A stretch of 64,000 nucleotides of DNA, from positions 44,922,509 to 44,986,508 of the forward strand of contig OX243812.1 in NCBI GenBank assembly GCA_945859605.1, written 5' to 3'. Made by a program: the position numbers and the translations under genes. The notes below the pieces were generated by a model, which had not been told where the DNA came from, ran no database searches, and saw nothing but the letters and a program-made list of their open reading frames with translations. Origin of the DNA: Lumbricus rubellus (lineage: Eukaryota; Annelida; Clitellata; Crassiclitellata; Lumbricidae). The first letter of the stretch is position 1. Each line of letters opens with the position of its first letter. Positions 37,001 to 46,342 of this stretch are shown here, piece by piece.

Positions 37001-37266
37001 GTCGATCTGACGTGGAGTCCGGTCATTACAGCACGTTGGATAAATACGACTGCAATGGAGCAATGATGAGCGGAGTCTACGACAGCATTGAAGACCCGAA
37101 GTACCTGACTGTCTGCACCACAAGTCCCGCTGCCACGAAGCAAGAGCATGAGCTGAAGGCAAAGGAGAAGGCAGAAATGGAGGCAACCAAGAGAAAGACA
37201 ATGATGCATGCTGCTCCAATCGGAGAAACTCAACTCATGAAAACCACAACGAACGAAGTATATTAG
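31022..37266 (+). CDS. Putative transmembrane adaptor with multiple tyrosine motifs (two exons)
   Basis: Exon A (30993-31107) has acceptor CTTTTTCAG and donor AGAAG then GTAATA. Exon B (36156-37266) has acceptor ACATGCAG and ends at a stop. The phase-2 junction restores an Arg codon. From the ATG at 31022 the protein is 398 residues. It has a hydrophobic segment (MPVLSCICLAVAIILAV), a Cys-Cys pair followed by Arg residues, then a hydrophilic tail. Tail motifs include YENC, YDDA, YAEL, YECL, YLNV, YSTL, YDSI and YLTV; YENC and YLNV fit the YxN pattern favoured by Grb2 SH2 domains. This layout matches LAT/PAG-type adaptors, in which the membrane-proximal cysteines are palmitoylated. Alternatively exon A is the transmembrane exon of a larger receptor whose ectodomain exons lie upstream (the frame is open to the acceptor), or the segment is a signal peptide. 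Confidence 0.6.
31226..31233. repeat. Left target-site duplication of the hAT-OTU element
   Basis: ATGGAGAC lies immediately outside the left inverted repeat. It is identical to 35560-35567. Confidence 0.95.
31322..31458 (-). pseudogene. Decayed C2H2 zinc-finger fragment inside the hAT element
   Basis: On the minus strand two tandem copies read THTGERPYKCDR, the classic C2H2 linker plus first Cys. The first finger has CDRC, Phe, Leu and the HKQTH histidine pair at canonical spacing, but a TAA replaces one residue. Its upstream linker has lost 2 bp. In the second copy the second Cys is Trp (CDRW), and stops follow. It lies between the left inverted repeat and the transposase stop. It is most simply a captured or ancestral zinc-finger scrap that is no longer coding. 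Confidence 0.8.
31750..33942 (-). CDS. hAT-superfamily transposase ORF
   Basis: hAT enzymes excise and insert DNA through a DDE-type RNase H fold interrupted by a helical insertion. Counting from the GTG at 33825 (691 codons), the first Asp is in LRVDGAVDKQ (residue 173), the second in SIVTDGASENTG (243), a CxxH motif in IWCSVHR (about 286-289), and the Glu in SCDVERLVSAYNLM (620), followed by the C-terminal dimerisation region. A CKIC...H..C...H pattern at the N-terminus resembles a BED-type finger. The frame is open upstream of the GTG, through EHWAEYRSEARGG, back to the TAA ending the OTU part, so the GTG is not a real start. The likely product is an OTU-transposase fusion. Confidence 0.93.
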   Translation of the reverse strand, partial: FQGVVQSSKNQSGRKQKVEAEHWAEYRSEARGGSGRRRIVHCKICCAHPDLVKIHCQRIPAICTANGAVFRQQMYDEHCGSTVHNACLTRSRQQKALAEGRIHEGETVLEKQLRFANTALEQKIARNMIKVYMDAKRGTLSAWSFPARYVASLMAERIDLNNPEIPFSPTNTDLQYVTPASHRDMLLTIAETDRKAFALRFKDILALSLRVDGAVDKQRIDNKHVMAQVVTAVGDMETWYMGLAESEKRGSEGLLEALRKASAKCGATWPEIFKQTTSIVTDGASENTGRHHSLWTLLEQERKDNTTKDTSSPCKGPSPLLKIWCSVHRSQLVFKDMTTGVPEARRVIDDCKAVTRFYNSSACRTKEFKKHAEELGVTVRQYPSVIDIRFTQYSNSLLSSILDNYRPMMRHLQTFSLKDAEEYGMLKKWINADTVHIAAILCDALYIYSRFQKKLQGNQVTLFDVESDRDKCVEDLRKLLQRPHPGGYEEKVTITGNEEQADEVIKSYDTVKLTVVQLRHCKREHSLVSSCGRDVYAIKTEIICSLCNFLTSRLGTDKGASDLRYALEFQALSPPMLLNGNASDEDIERVYTGLASDFAKRDFYSSYGELVNAAKKAQMSNTSTLQDFLKISLTNADWRSVSVAVARLLAAKPHSCDVERLVSAYNLMKDDDRSSLNAETVDAHLHVRMNMPVTSKFDVRPALRAWFQACNRRSRPTVKAKSQEWFKDVF
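33943..34685 (-). CDS. OTU cysteine-protease domain exon of the hAT element
   Basis: OTU proteases usually remove ubiquitin. On the minus strand the exon follows acceptor GCAATTTCAG and encodes about 247 residues. The catalytic core is visible: VAADGNCLFSSLARQL holds the Asp and nucleophile Cys, and NHYVSIE holds the His, about 125 residues later as expected for OTU. A Ser/Thr-rich linker then leads to a TAA at 33945-33943. Downstream codons stay in the same frame into the transposase for 39 codons before its first listed start. So one nonsense codon, a read-through or a small undetected intron separates the two parts. Confidence 0.9.
35067..35151 (-). CDS. First coding exon of the hAT-OTU gene
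   Basis: The ATG at 35151 starts MSKKRVASSPGNDTQAMFKR, basic and possibly nuclear-targeting. The exon ends GCAG with donor GTTAGT, phase 1, and joins the acceptor at 34686 to make an Asp codon (NAHA-D-SFEPRQ). The 381-bp intron has a good donor and acceptor. Confidence 0.8.
35560..35567. repeat. Right target-site duplication of the hAT-OTU element
   Basis: ATGGAGAC follows the right inverted repeat and is identical to 31226-31233. Confidence 0.95.
36156..37266 (+). CDS. Adaptor gene, terminal exon (tyrosine-rich tail)
   Basis: The exon opens QYEDDVRWVADGQKC, passes two acidic runs (NDDDD, DDDDDDD), and carries internally similar blocks GRAMSGIYDDA and GAMMSGVYDSI that suggest an internal duplication. 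It ends in a Lys/Glu-rich segment and EVY. Low-complexity frames on the opposite strand are shadows. Apart from the short tyrosine motifs no domain was recognised. Confidence 0.75.
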
Positions 37267-38632
37267 CAGTTTTCGGTGCAGAACATAAAATAGTAATCGA
37301 TTCTATCGATGCTGGAAGTGCGTTTGATTGGAAATAATTAAGAGATTGAATCAGCTGAATCAATATTGAAAGCGATGAGCGGCACTCTTGGCCTATTATA
37401 TATATGTAAATTTAAAAAAGGAAGCTATGATAAAAGCTCAGGATAGAAAGAAAATTCATAAGGGTGCACAAAATAAGGGTGTAGCCTACTTAAGATAAGA
37501 AATTTACTGAAGGCATTTTAAGCTCAAGGAGCAGTGGTAGTGAATTTATGTAGACTAGAAAATAATAGCAAAGTTGTTTCACAGATGTGCATCCATTACT
37601 TTGCTGCAACCATCACAGACTGAAAGGAAATTACAAGGATGACCCTAGTATAGTCATGCCTCGAGTGTATACGTGTTCTCGCGATGTTTCTCGTCAGCAC
37701 GGTATATATAATTTATATGGGCCTAAGAACTATGCATCTGTAGGTCTAAAACTTGAAAAAATAATTCTTAATGCGCTTAGTATAGGCCTATAGGTTGACT
37801 GCTAAAGAATTTAATCTAGGTCTAGGGCCTACGTGTAGGTTCATTAGGTGCGATTCTTGCTGGCAACTTTTCAATAGTTCAAATTAATAAAGAACATGTA
37901 CCTATAGGCTACTGTATCCAATCATCATGCAGTGATATTTTCATTAACGGAAATAGAAATTAGAAGTAAAATTATGCAATTCCGTTAACGAGAATAAGAA
38001 CGAAAATTAGGAATTATTTTGAGAACGAGAATAGAAATAGAACTGAAATACGCCTGAGAGAACTGAAATATGAATAGAAATAGGAATTATTTTAGAACGA
38101 AAATTATTACACTGTGATGATTTTGGGGATTCATTGTCTGTGCAAGTCCGTATAAAGTCAGGCAATCCATTTCTCAGAACCCTTAAGATCAGTAATCTTC
38201 CGGATATAATTTCCCCTCCCCCGGGCATATTGCCACAACTAACTAAGATATTACGTTTGCTTTATTAATCATTCAAACAAAGGGGCCCTGGTACAGGTCT
38301 AAGACATAGGATCGCTAGTCAAACAACCTGACATTGTTTAATGTGACGGATGACTGGGCACCGTTGAACACAGGGCGAAGGAAGGTAATTACAGGTGCAT
38401 TTCAAGATCTATAGACACATTGAAAGAACCTTGGGTGCATTTGATGTACAGCCTGTATGAGGTTATAATATACGGTAGTGGGAGAGGGATATTTGAACAT
38501 GAGCCTATAGACACATATCAAGCATCAGCGGCACGCATAGGGTTGAAATCGAGCTTGACATTTTGACACCTCAATTCACTTGGAAATAATAATTATACTG
38601 ATAGGGTAAGATTTATAATACCTAGACTTCTA
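37267..38632. other. Region 3' of the adaptor gene
   Basis: Holds the adaptor 3' UTR, whose end was not located. At about 37930-38110 there is a degenerate repeat of GAACTGAAATAGAAAT-like units, seen again at 39090-39260 on the far side of a MITE. No gene was recognised. Confidence 0.5.
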
Positions 38633-39036
38633 CACTGTGTCCCAATAAATCGGGCACCCTTTTTATAATGTGAATAAAACAGGTAAATCTTAATCGATTT
38701 TCAAAATTTCAAAACTGTTTTATCAAAACTGTTTTGAACTGATTCAAATATGAAGTTTTTGGCATGAATATTGACGTCACAATTACGTCATTTGCATCAG
38801 AGAATTCAAATGCTAAGTACCGAACACAACGATTTTTGTTGACATTTTGGTATCGATACATAAATTAACGACGTCATTATGACGTAATTTTTTAGTGGGG
38901 TCCGTTCATAAATTACCAATTTGTAGATAATTATGTCAGGATAAAAACAATTTTCAAATTTTGAAAATTGATTAAGATTTACCTGTTTTATTCACATTTA
39001 ATATAAAAAGGGTGCCCGATTTATTGGGACACAGTG
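38633..39036. mobile_element. Mariner-type MITE, TA duplication
   Basis: Long inverted repeats begin CACTGTGTCCCAATAAATCG and continue into CACCCTTTTT, with about 60 bp of further arm similarity (GTTTTATTCACAT, AATCTTAATC). TA flanks both ends (38631-38632 and 39037-39038). Non-coding, 404 bp. Confidence 0.85.
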
Positions 39037-39733
39037 TATATATACAGTAAGGATCTAACCTACCTAGAATCCTAGATGTTTGTGAATTGGACAAATTAGA
39101 ACTGAAATTATTTCAGAACTTGAATTAGAACTGAAATTATTTCAGAACTTGAATTAGAACTGAAATAGGAATTATTTTCAGAACAGAAATAGAATTAGAA
39201 CTGAAATTAGAGTCTTAGAACTGAATTTGAACTGAAATTGGGAATTATTTTTAGAACTGAAATATCATGGATACTATCCATGCAATCTGTGAAACTGTTC
39301 TAGATCTAATATAGATTCACTGTCATGATTTAGAAGCATTTAAGAAAACAGTGAAAGCAATCGAAGCAAACCTGCAGGGCTGAGGTGAATGCAAATCATT
39401 TCGACAACTGCACGAGATGGGCCTATTACTTAGGCCTACTTATTTGAATACGGTAGTGATTGAGATAGTTTCCGAAAGTCAGAGCTGGAGCAGGCTGCAG
39501 CGTCATTGGAGAAAGTCTTGTAAAATGTAAAATCAATGGCAGTAGCTACGAAGACACATTGTAAATAACTAATTGTCTAAAGAATTTGCGTGCTCCATTA
39601 GAGACCCTATCTGCAAACAGCAACAGACATCTAATTTGGCTATAAAGTTTTTCAGCAGGACAGGTGAAGATTAAGTTTGGCCCTACTGCAATAATAATTG
39701 CATCAAGTTTGTAATTTGTGTTCCTCGTTTACT

Positions 39734-40041
39734 TTACTGCATCTTAAGCCTATTAATCTCTAATGTAGGCCTAAAAGCAGGTAGGTCTCTATATGATTTG
39801 GTTTCCAAATTGACCATAATTTGATTGATGACTGACTGGCAGAGAGTCTGCAGTGAAGATGGAGACATGGTTCTGTTTGCTGGGAAGAGCAGACGGACTG
39901 GAACTGGACTGGAGCCATTCGAACGAGGATTTAGACAATAGAGGTAGGGATGTTGTCGGCAGTAGGCCACTCCTTTCTGCACCAGCTCCATGACATTGGA
40001 TGACGACAAGGCACTCTCCGGAGATGCGAAGCTGAAATATC
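39734..40041 (-). CDS. SOCS gene, exon 4 (end of SH2, SOCS box, stop)
   Basis: The acceptor is TTTTCTTCTGCAG. The exon begins by completing a Gly codon, then YFSFASPESALSSSN, corresponding to the GTFSF turn of SOCS SH2 domains. The elongin-binding BC box is SPSSLQTLCQSVI. The cullin-box region is DLPAFRPTLEI, a variant of the usual LPLP. It ends at TAA. Confidence 0.88.
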
Positions 40042-43000
40042 CTGCAGAAGAAAATATAACATCTGGAAACAGCTTCGAAGATCTGAATGGCAGCAAAACA
40101 TGGCACTTAAAAGTAGACAGGAGTCATAGATTGAAGCGACAGAATTATTATTATTATTAATAATGCGTCTGGATGAATATTAGACGAGTGTGGATGGCAT
40201 TGATTGAGTTAACAGGCAGACGATTGAATGACGATGAAAACGTAAGGTAAGAGAAAGACGGTAACTCAGACAAATTAAGGCGCCAATAGACGACGTATGG
40301 ATATAATTATGTGTCAGAAATTCTTTCAGCAGTCTGAAAAGTAGATATAAATTTATTTTTTAGTTCAAACAGACCCAAAGAAAAAATCGAAATGTAACAA
40401 AATCAGTAAATCTTTGATGCGTTGATATAGATTATAATTATTAGCTGTAGTTCAAATTCAACTTTGAACTCGGTGCTGATCAATAATTTTTGATCCTAAT
40501 AAATAAGATGTTTCGCTTTCTTGCAAAAACTTCTTTCAGCTAACTTGCATGATGTACAGATGAACTGCGGAATATACAATATGAACTGCATGATGTACAG
40601 ATGAACTTCATGATGTACAGATGAACTGCATGATGTACAGATGAACTACATGATGTACAGATGAACTACATGATGTACAGATGAACTTCATGATGTACAG
40701 ATGAACTGCATGATGTACAGATGAACTGCATGATGTACCTTTGTAGCGATCGATTCTCGTGTGATGTACAGCATCCTGTGATCGGAAGCTGAGGCTAAAG
40801 ATGAATCTGTCGTCTTGACTGTCTCTCAGAAGGAACGTTCCATCTGGAAGATCGGACAAGATCCGAACGGCTGCTTCCCAGTCCAACGAACCCCAATACC
40901 AACGACACTAATTAGCAGGAAGCACAATAATAACTGCGACAATCAGCAAAAATCTGAACCAATCTAATCTGATCAAATCTAATCTGATCAAATCTAATCG
41001 GATCCAATCCGGATCTGATCAAATCTAATCTGATCCAATCTAATCGGATCCAATCCGGATCTGATCAAATCTAATCTGATCCAATCTAATCGGATCCAAT
41101 CCGGATCTGATCAAATCTAATCTGATCCAATCTAATCGGATCCAATCCGGATCTGATCAAATCTAATCTGATCCAATCTAATCGGATCCAATCCGGATCT
41201 GATCAAATCTAATCTGATCCAATCTAATCGGATCCAATCCGGATCTGATCAAATCTAATCTGATCCAATCTAATCGGATCCAATCCGGATCTGATCAAAT
41301 CTGATCTGATCCAATCTAATCGGATCCAATCCGGATCTGATCAAATCTAATCTGATCCAATCTAATCGGATCCAATCCGGATCTGATCAAATCTAATCTG
41401 ATCCAATCTAATCGGATCCAATCCGGATCTGATCAAATCTAATCTGATCCAATCTAATCTGAACCAGTCTGGATCTGACTTAGTATAAATTATTCTTATC
41501 TGACTTAGTTGAATCTAATGTGGATACAAGAAATGTATGGTTGATGAGCCGTAAAACATGTTCTTTACTCTCAGTCAACCTCAATATAGTCAGAATGTGT
41601 TTGGTGAACAATAATTGTAGCAGCGTTAATCGGGTGCCGTATTGGTCTAATAAGGGCACATAGGCGGTTAGTCTAGGTCGATATTCGTCCATCAAATTTT
41701 TCATCGATCGGAGATCTGCCTGTCTGCCTGCCTGCCTGTCTGCCTGACTTGTCTCTCAATTGTTTTGTCGGTTAATGGACTAAAATATATTAGTGTTGTT
41801 GCCGGAATTATAGGGTGTCTCGATAGGTCGTGAACGATTTTGAATGCAGGCAAATATATGTTATACACAATATAATGTGGAAAGTTTTATACTGGCGGAT
41901 AGGTTAGGCTATTCAAATGAGAATGTTAATATAAAAAAATTAGATCACTAGCTCACTTAATAAAATTTTAGCGCCAATATCCGTGACGTCATCAAATTCG
42001 TGCCAAATAAACGTCCAGTTATTGTACGACCATCATTGTTAATCCACACATAATTAATTAATCCAAATTATCATTTAGTATTTAATAATGTTTCCTTTAC
42101 TCTTTATTACATCCTCAAGTCGATTAGTCATCGAGCCAATAGATTTTTCAGAGTTGTCAGAGGTATCCCTATTGATGTCCATGCCATACAAAGCCGACGT
42201 TTTAAGGTCGTTTGGGGTTCAGTATCGGCATAAACAGTTGCCGCCATAATACTCCAAACATTTTCCATTGGTGACAAATCCGGCGAATTAGGCGGTCAGT
42301 CCCTCGGTGAGATTTAGGCTATCCATTGATATTCTTGTTAATTAAACCATTCGATTGAGGCCTTTGATGTGTGTGCACGTGCACCGTCTTGTTGAAATAG
42401 GCTAATCATAGCCTACGCCGTTATTATGAAACATTTTTGTGACTGTTAGCCTAACTGAGCGCAGACTACACTTCGCTGGAATGCGGGTTTGACCTCTTTC
42501 TCCTGTATCTTATTGATGTAATAAGTCGAAGTGACTGAAGTTTTATTTGGAATTATATGAAGTTTTGTTAATCCAACTGTTTATGCCGAACCTGAACCCC
42601 AGACACTGAACACCTTAAAACGTCGGCTTCGTAAGTTGTGGACATCGATAGGCCTAGCCTACCTCTGACAACTCTGAAAAATCTATTTGGCTCGATGACT
42701 AATCGACTTGAGGCTGTGATAAAGAGTAAAGGAAATATTATTAAACACTAAATGATAATTTGTATTAATTAATTATGTGTGGATTAACTATGATGGTCGT
42801 ACAATATTGTTTGCGGCTTAACTGGACGTTTATTTGGCACGAATTTGATGACGTCACGGATATTGGCGCTAAAATTTGAATAAGTGAGCGAGTGATCCAA
42901 TTTTTTTATATTAACATTTTCATTTGAATAACCTATCCGCCAGTATAAAACTTTCCACAATATAATGTGTGTAACATATATTTGTCTGCATTCAAAATCG

Positions 43001-43196
43001 TTCACGACCTATCGAGACACCCTATAGTTCTGGAGATGCTCAACCACCTGTTTGAGTTGTTCCATGTTGCTTCGTTGGTCGTTTCCACTTTTAACCATCG
43101 TCGTCGTCATCGTCGTCGTCGGTTGAGATCCGGATGTTTGGATTGAAGACGATGATGACGACAACGTCGTAGGCGCTGTTTTTGTTGTTGTTGCTT

Positions 43197-43227
<31 letters not shown>

Positions 43228-44711
43228 GGTGCTTTCACTGCGACGCAGAACGACACGAGCGGAAGACAGAGGAGGAGTTTGACGAGGAGTAGGATTTTCC
43301 ATCGATAATAGTTCACCTGTTAGATTTAGACACATTCATCTGTTTCTCCAGCCATCTTAGACAAACACTACACTACATGACCATCGTATCTACCACAATT
43401 AATATTCACTAATCCACTCACATGCTTTGCTTACCATTGGGCGAATTCCTTTGTCCACAATTCCTTTAGTAAGTCCTTCGAAATATTTCTTCCTTACGCA
43501 CCGGTGCACCCAGTGGCATAGCAAAATTGGGGTTAGAGGGTGGGGGACAAAGAGGAACAATCGAACTTTAATTGGTATTTAGGTCTATTATGCGACAGAA
43601 ACTACATTATTGAATTAAGTAATTCAATATAAATATTGAATTTAAAAATAAGCACAATCTTGGTTCTCAGTTTAAAATGTTGAAAAACTATAGCGATGCC
43701 AAGAATTCGCCGAATTACCAGTTCGGAAAAGATTGAAAATTTTCTCGCTTATTTCTTAAGCAATTTACTCGTTTCCGGCATCTCTGGTCACTGGCGATTT
43801 GTAAAAAGCATTTGTCTAACTTCTCAGTGTAGCGCACAAGTAACTAATGTCTCGTCGCTGGAAATATAAATCACTTTTGTAGTAAAAATCAACCGGTAAA
43901 GATGATGTTTGGATCTGCGTATTGCCTAATAACTGCTGCTAAACGTTGTCGTCTCTAGGCCTATAATTGCAGCATTGCTACTTGCAAAGAGTGAGAAAGA
44001 AAGAAAGAGAGAAAGAAAGAAAGAAAGAAAGAGAAAGAAAGAGAGAGAAAGAGATAAAGAGAAAGAAGGAGAGACAGTGAGTGAGTTGAAAGTGAATACC
44101 CAAAACCACCAAAACGCTTCCAAAAGAGCAAGGGCTACAGATCCAGGCAACAAACAAAGACAAAACCCGAGTGTAAGCAGAGAGGAGGTCGGATCAACCA
44201 ACTTTCTCGTATACCGTGTATGGACTCATGAGAAGAACTGCGCTGAGAGAAGACACTCGACAGACTTCCATTCTCGGACGATGGACTGCAGCAGACGAGC
44301 ATCGACGTCGACTGCAAAATGATGCTGCTGCTGCTGCTGCTGGTGGGGGTGGTCGTGCTGTCTCCTCGAGAACCGGAAGTGGAATAGATGCATCCTCCTC
44401 GAGACTGCAGTCTCAACGACGACGATGAATGGCGAGACATGGACGACGACGATGTCTGAGGAGACATGGACGACGACGGTGTCTGAGGAGACGCGGCGGA
44501 GTAGAAGCGGCGGCGTCGGCGGCTGAGGAATTGTGGGCAGCCACTGGCGCCGTTCGGTCCTCGGCTGCTGCTGCTGCTGCTGCTGTTGCTTGTGAGAGGA
44601 GGCGAAGATGCGGACAGACTGCGGCGCTGCGACTGACGGACATTTACTACTGCACATGATGATGATGAAGATGAAGCATGACGAGCGCTATGGTCGGATG
44701 GATAGGTGTTG

Positions 44712-44745
<34 letters not shown>

Positions 44746-45232
44746 TCTTGACGACTGCCTTCTGAACAGACGACAAACTGAGTTTATCAATCCAGGTACA
44801 GAGGTTGAATAGAGCGCCGTCCTTCCTCATATTATCACACGAAGACGTCTTCGTCTCTTTCACGTCGTTGTCCTGCAACGAAGGCTGCTTGTCTTTCGCT
44901 TTGACGGTAACCAATGGCAACGTCGGCTGAAGGGAGGACGAAGGGGGATGACGGCAGCAGTTCAGCCGAAGATCAGATGCTGCAGCAGAGCAGTGATGCA
45001 GAGGAACGCCTAACAACTCAGCTTCACGCATCACCTCATCCCAACTCATGTGTGTCAGCTCAGTCGTGTCGTCGATAATCGACATCGCTTCTTTAGGTTC
45101 GGCGCTGATGGGACTAAATCTTGCTTCCAGCGTCTGTTCTATCGGTCGTTCATCTTCAACGAAGTCTTCTTTAACCTCAGCCGCGATCTTCGTTCTTTGC
45201 TGCGACTGTTGAGACGAAACGGAGACTTCCAT
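39734..45232 (-). CDS. SOCS-family gene (four coding exons, SH2 plus SOCS box)
   Basis: SOCS proteins bind phosphotyrosine through an SH2 domain and recruit elongin/cullin ubiquitin ligase through the SOCS box, damping cytokine or growth-factor signals. Exons are 45232-44215, 43316-43048, 40907-40739 and 40041-39734; phases 1, 0 and 1 agree at every junction and sum to 588 codons including the stop. The SH2 starts EQLKQ-CRWYWGSLDWEAA, contains the phosphate-binding Arg in GTFLLRDS, and continues SLSFRS...HTRIDRYKG-YFSF. The SOCS box reads SSLQTLCQSVINQ, then DLPAF in place of LPLP. The long N-terminal half (poly-Ser, poly-Gln) fits the SOCS4-7 group; the total matches SOCS7-like lengths of roughly 530-580 residues. 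The exact orthologue is undecided. Confidence 0.9.
40557..40738. repeat. 20-bp minisatellite abutting a splice donor, about nine copies
   Basis: The unit GATGTACAGATGAACTGCAT is repeated, with variants CTACAT and CTTCAT. The array starts exactly at the 5' end of the SOCS intron: the first intron bases GTACATCATGCAGTTCATCT are themselves one unit. Confidence 0.93.
40739..40907 (-). CDS. SOCS gene, exon 3 (core of the SH2 domain)
   Basis: The acceptor is CTGCTAATTAG and the donor ACAAAG then GTACAT, 169 bp, phase 0 to 1. It contains WYWGSLDWEAAVRIL, GTFLLRDSQDDRFIFSLS and HTRIDRYK, all diagnostic of SOCS SH2 domains. The frame runs past the donor into a 20-bp satellite, creating a false repetitive C-terminus if the intron is ignored. 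Confidence 0.92.
40960..41470. repeat. 46-bp GATC-rich satellite, about ten copies
   Basis: The unit GATCCAATCTAATCGGATCC then AATCCGGATCTGATCAAATCTAATCT is repeated with high identity inside the intron upstream of the SOCS SH2 exon. It is rich in the palindromes GGATCC, CCGG and TGATCA. Confidence 0.95.
41813..43022. mobile_element. Palindromic mariner-type element, TA duplication
   Basis: Ends GGGTGTCTCGATAGGTCGTG and complement lie next to TA (41811-41812 and 43023-43024). The arms stay similar for about 400 bp each and both contain the 3' part of a mariner/Tc1 transposase reading outward. The left arm on the minus strand gives QQDGARAHT, then PPNSPDLSPMENVW with a stop for the usual Trp. 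The right arm on the plus strand gives TVYAEPEPQTLNTLKRR. About 330 bp of the middle (42240-42570) is single copy. It lies in the SOCS intron, beginning 25 bp from the exon 2 donor. Confidence 0.88.
43048..43316 (-). CDS. SOCS gene, exon 2 (low-complexity Thr/Ala/Ser region)
   Basis: The acceptor is TCTAACAG and the donor CTCAAACAG then GTGGTT (phase 1 to 0). The exon encodes 89 codons with AAAATTTTT, TTMTTTM and SSSSSS runs. It ends SNMEQLKQ, which continues directly into CRWYWG of the SH2 exon. Without the splice the frame would run into the mariner inverted repeat. Confidence 0.82.
43504..43974. other. SOCS intron 1, including a decayed hAT-like end
   Basis: CACCCAGTGGCATAGCAAAA at about 43507 resembles the CAGTGGCGTAGC ends of the hAT MITEs elsewhere in the window. 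No partner end was found. A purine GAAA-rich tract follows at about 43990-44075. Confidence 0.4.
44215..45232 (-). CDS. SOCS gene, exon 1 (start Met, long N-terminal region)
   Basis: The ATG at 45232 is the first in frame after a TGA at about 45268. It encodes MEVSVSSQQSQQRTK, then acidic and Ser-rich sequence, DDTTELTHMSWDEVMREAEL, a run of ten Gln (about 44717-44746) and several Ser runs. The exon ends CATACACG with donor GTATAC, phase 1, and joins exon 2 as H-G-E-L. Beyond low complexity and length no domain was recognised. An upstream untranslated exon is possible. Confidence 0.78.
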
Positions 45233-45351
45233 GAAAATCTCTGCGATTACCTTCTTCTCTTTCAATCAGTTGAGTCGAGTCGAAATCATTCGCTGCATCG
45301 ATCAATGTATCAATGATCGCTGTCGATTTCTCGATGAATCATCTCATTCTC

Positions 45352-45353
45352 GC

Positions 45354-45416
<63 letters not shown>
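45352..45416. repeat. (ATC)n microsatellite
   Basis: About 21 uninterrupted ATC triplets, just upstream of the SOCS start. The polyhistidine frame on the plus strand is spurious. Confidence 0.95.
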
Positions 45417-46310
45417 TACCTATTCGTATTGTTGCAAAATTTAATGTCTCGTTTGTAGCATTCGTTCATGTTAACATCACCTTTTGATATCTGATAGCAA
45501 AAAAGCCAGGATAATTTACTTTCATGATGAGGACAGTTCTTCGTTCTCAAGTTCTTCTTTGAACATGAAGATTATTGCACTGGACTCGCCACGCTCCTCT
45601 GCCGTCTGATTTCCATGACCTGACGTTGGAATTCTTGTCGTTTTTGTAAGAGCAAGTTCACATTTTCTTCACATTTTCTTCACATTTCTTAATCAGTATC
45701 GTGAGGATTATTGCCTGTTGCCTCCGTCCATCCAACTAATGTCGAATCCTCAGCGTCGAGAGATTAATTGCCGTCCAATTCCCGCAGCCAATAGCGACTC
45801 GTCTGCTGCTGCTGCCGAATAGTCACGTGTTTGATCGAAACAAACAACCGAATGTTCTTCAGGAAAATTGTTTTTCACTCTGTTAACTTCCGGCGATGCA
45901 ATATATTATCATATATGGAGCCTCGCTTGGTTCATCGTCTTTGCCATCAGTAGTCATCACTTCTCACTAATTATGCGATTCTTCTCTCAATCGAATGCTG
46001 ATCGACACGCACCAGCTACTGCTTGCTCTCAGTGCGCCGTCGTCATGGCTACCGGAACCAGCAGAAACACTCCACACTCACCTATAAACAACGGAATAAA
46101 CATGTTCACATTCACTGACGCATTCATTGCTTTGCCATTAGAATGATTAGATCATCGACTGTCTCTCTCGCTTTCTTTGCGTTCTTGTTCTGCGATCCTA
46201 AACAAAAGTGGAACCGACTCTTCATATTAATCATCTAACCTCCGAGTTGTTTCGATCAGTGACGAACAATCTCTGTCTATCTGTCTACACTGTCTCTCTC
46301 TCTCTGCCCA

Positions 46311-46342
<32 letters not shown>

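Noticed and set aside
44216..44659. Plus- and minus-strand alternative frames in SOCS exon 1
   Set aside because: CTG/TCC-type low-complexity sequence keeps several frames open. Only the frame that splices in phase to the SH2 exon is supported.
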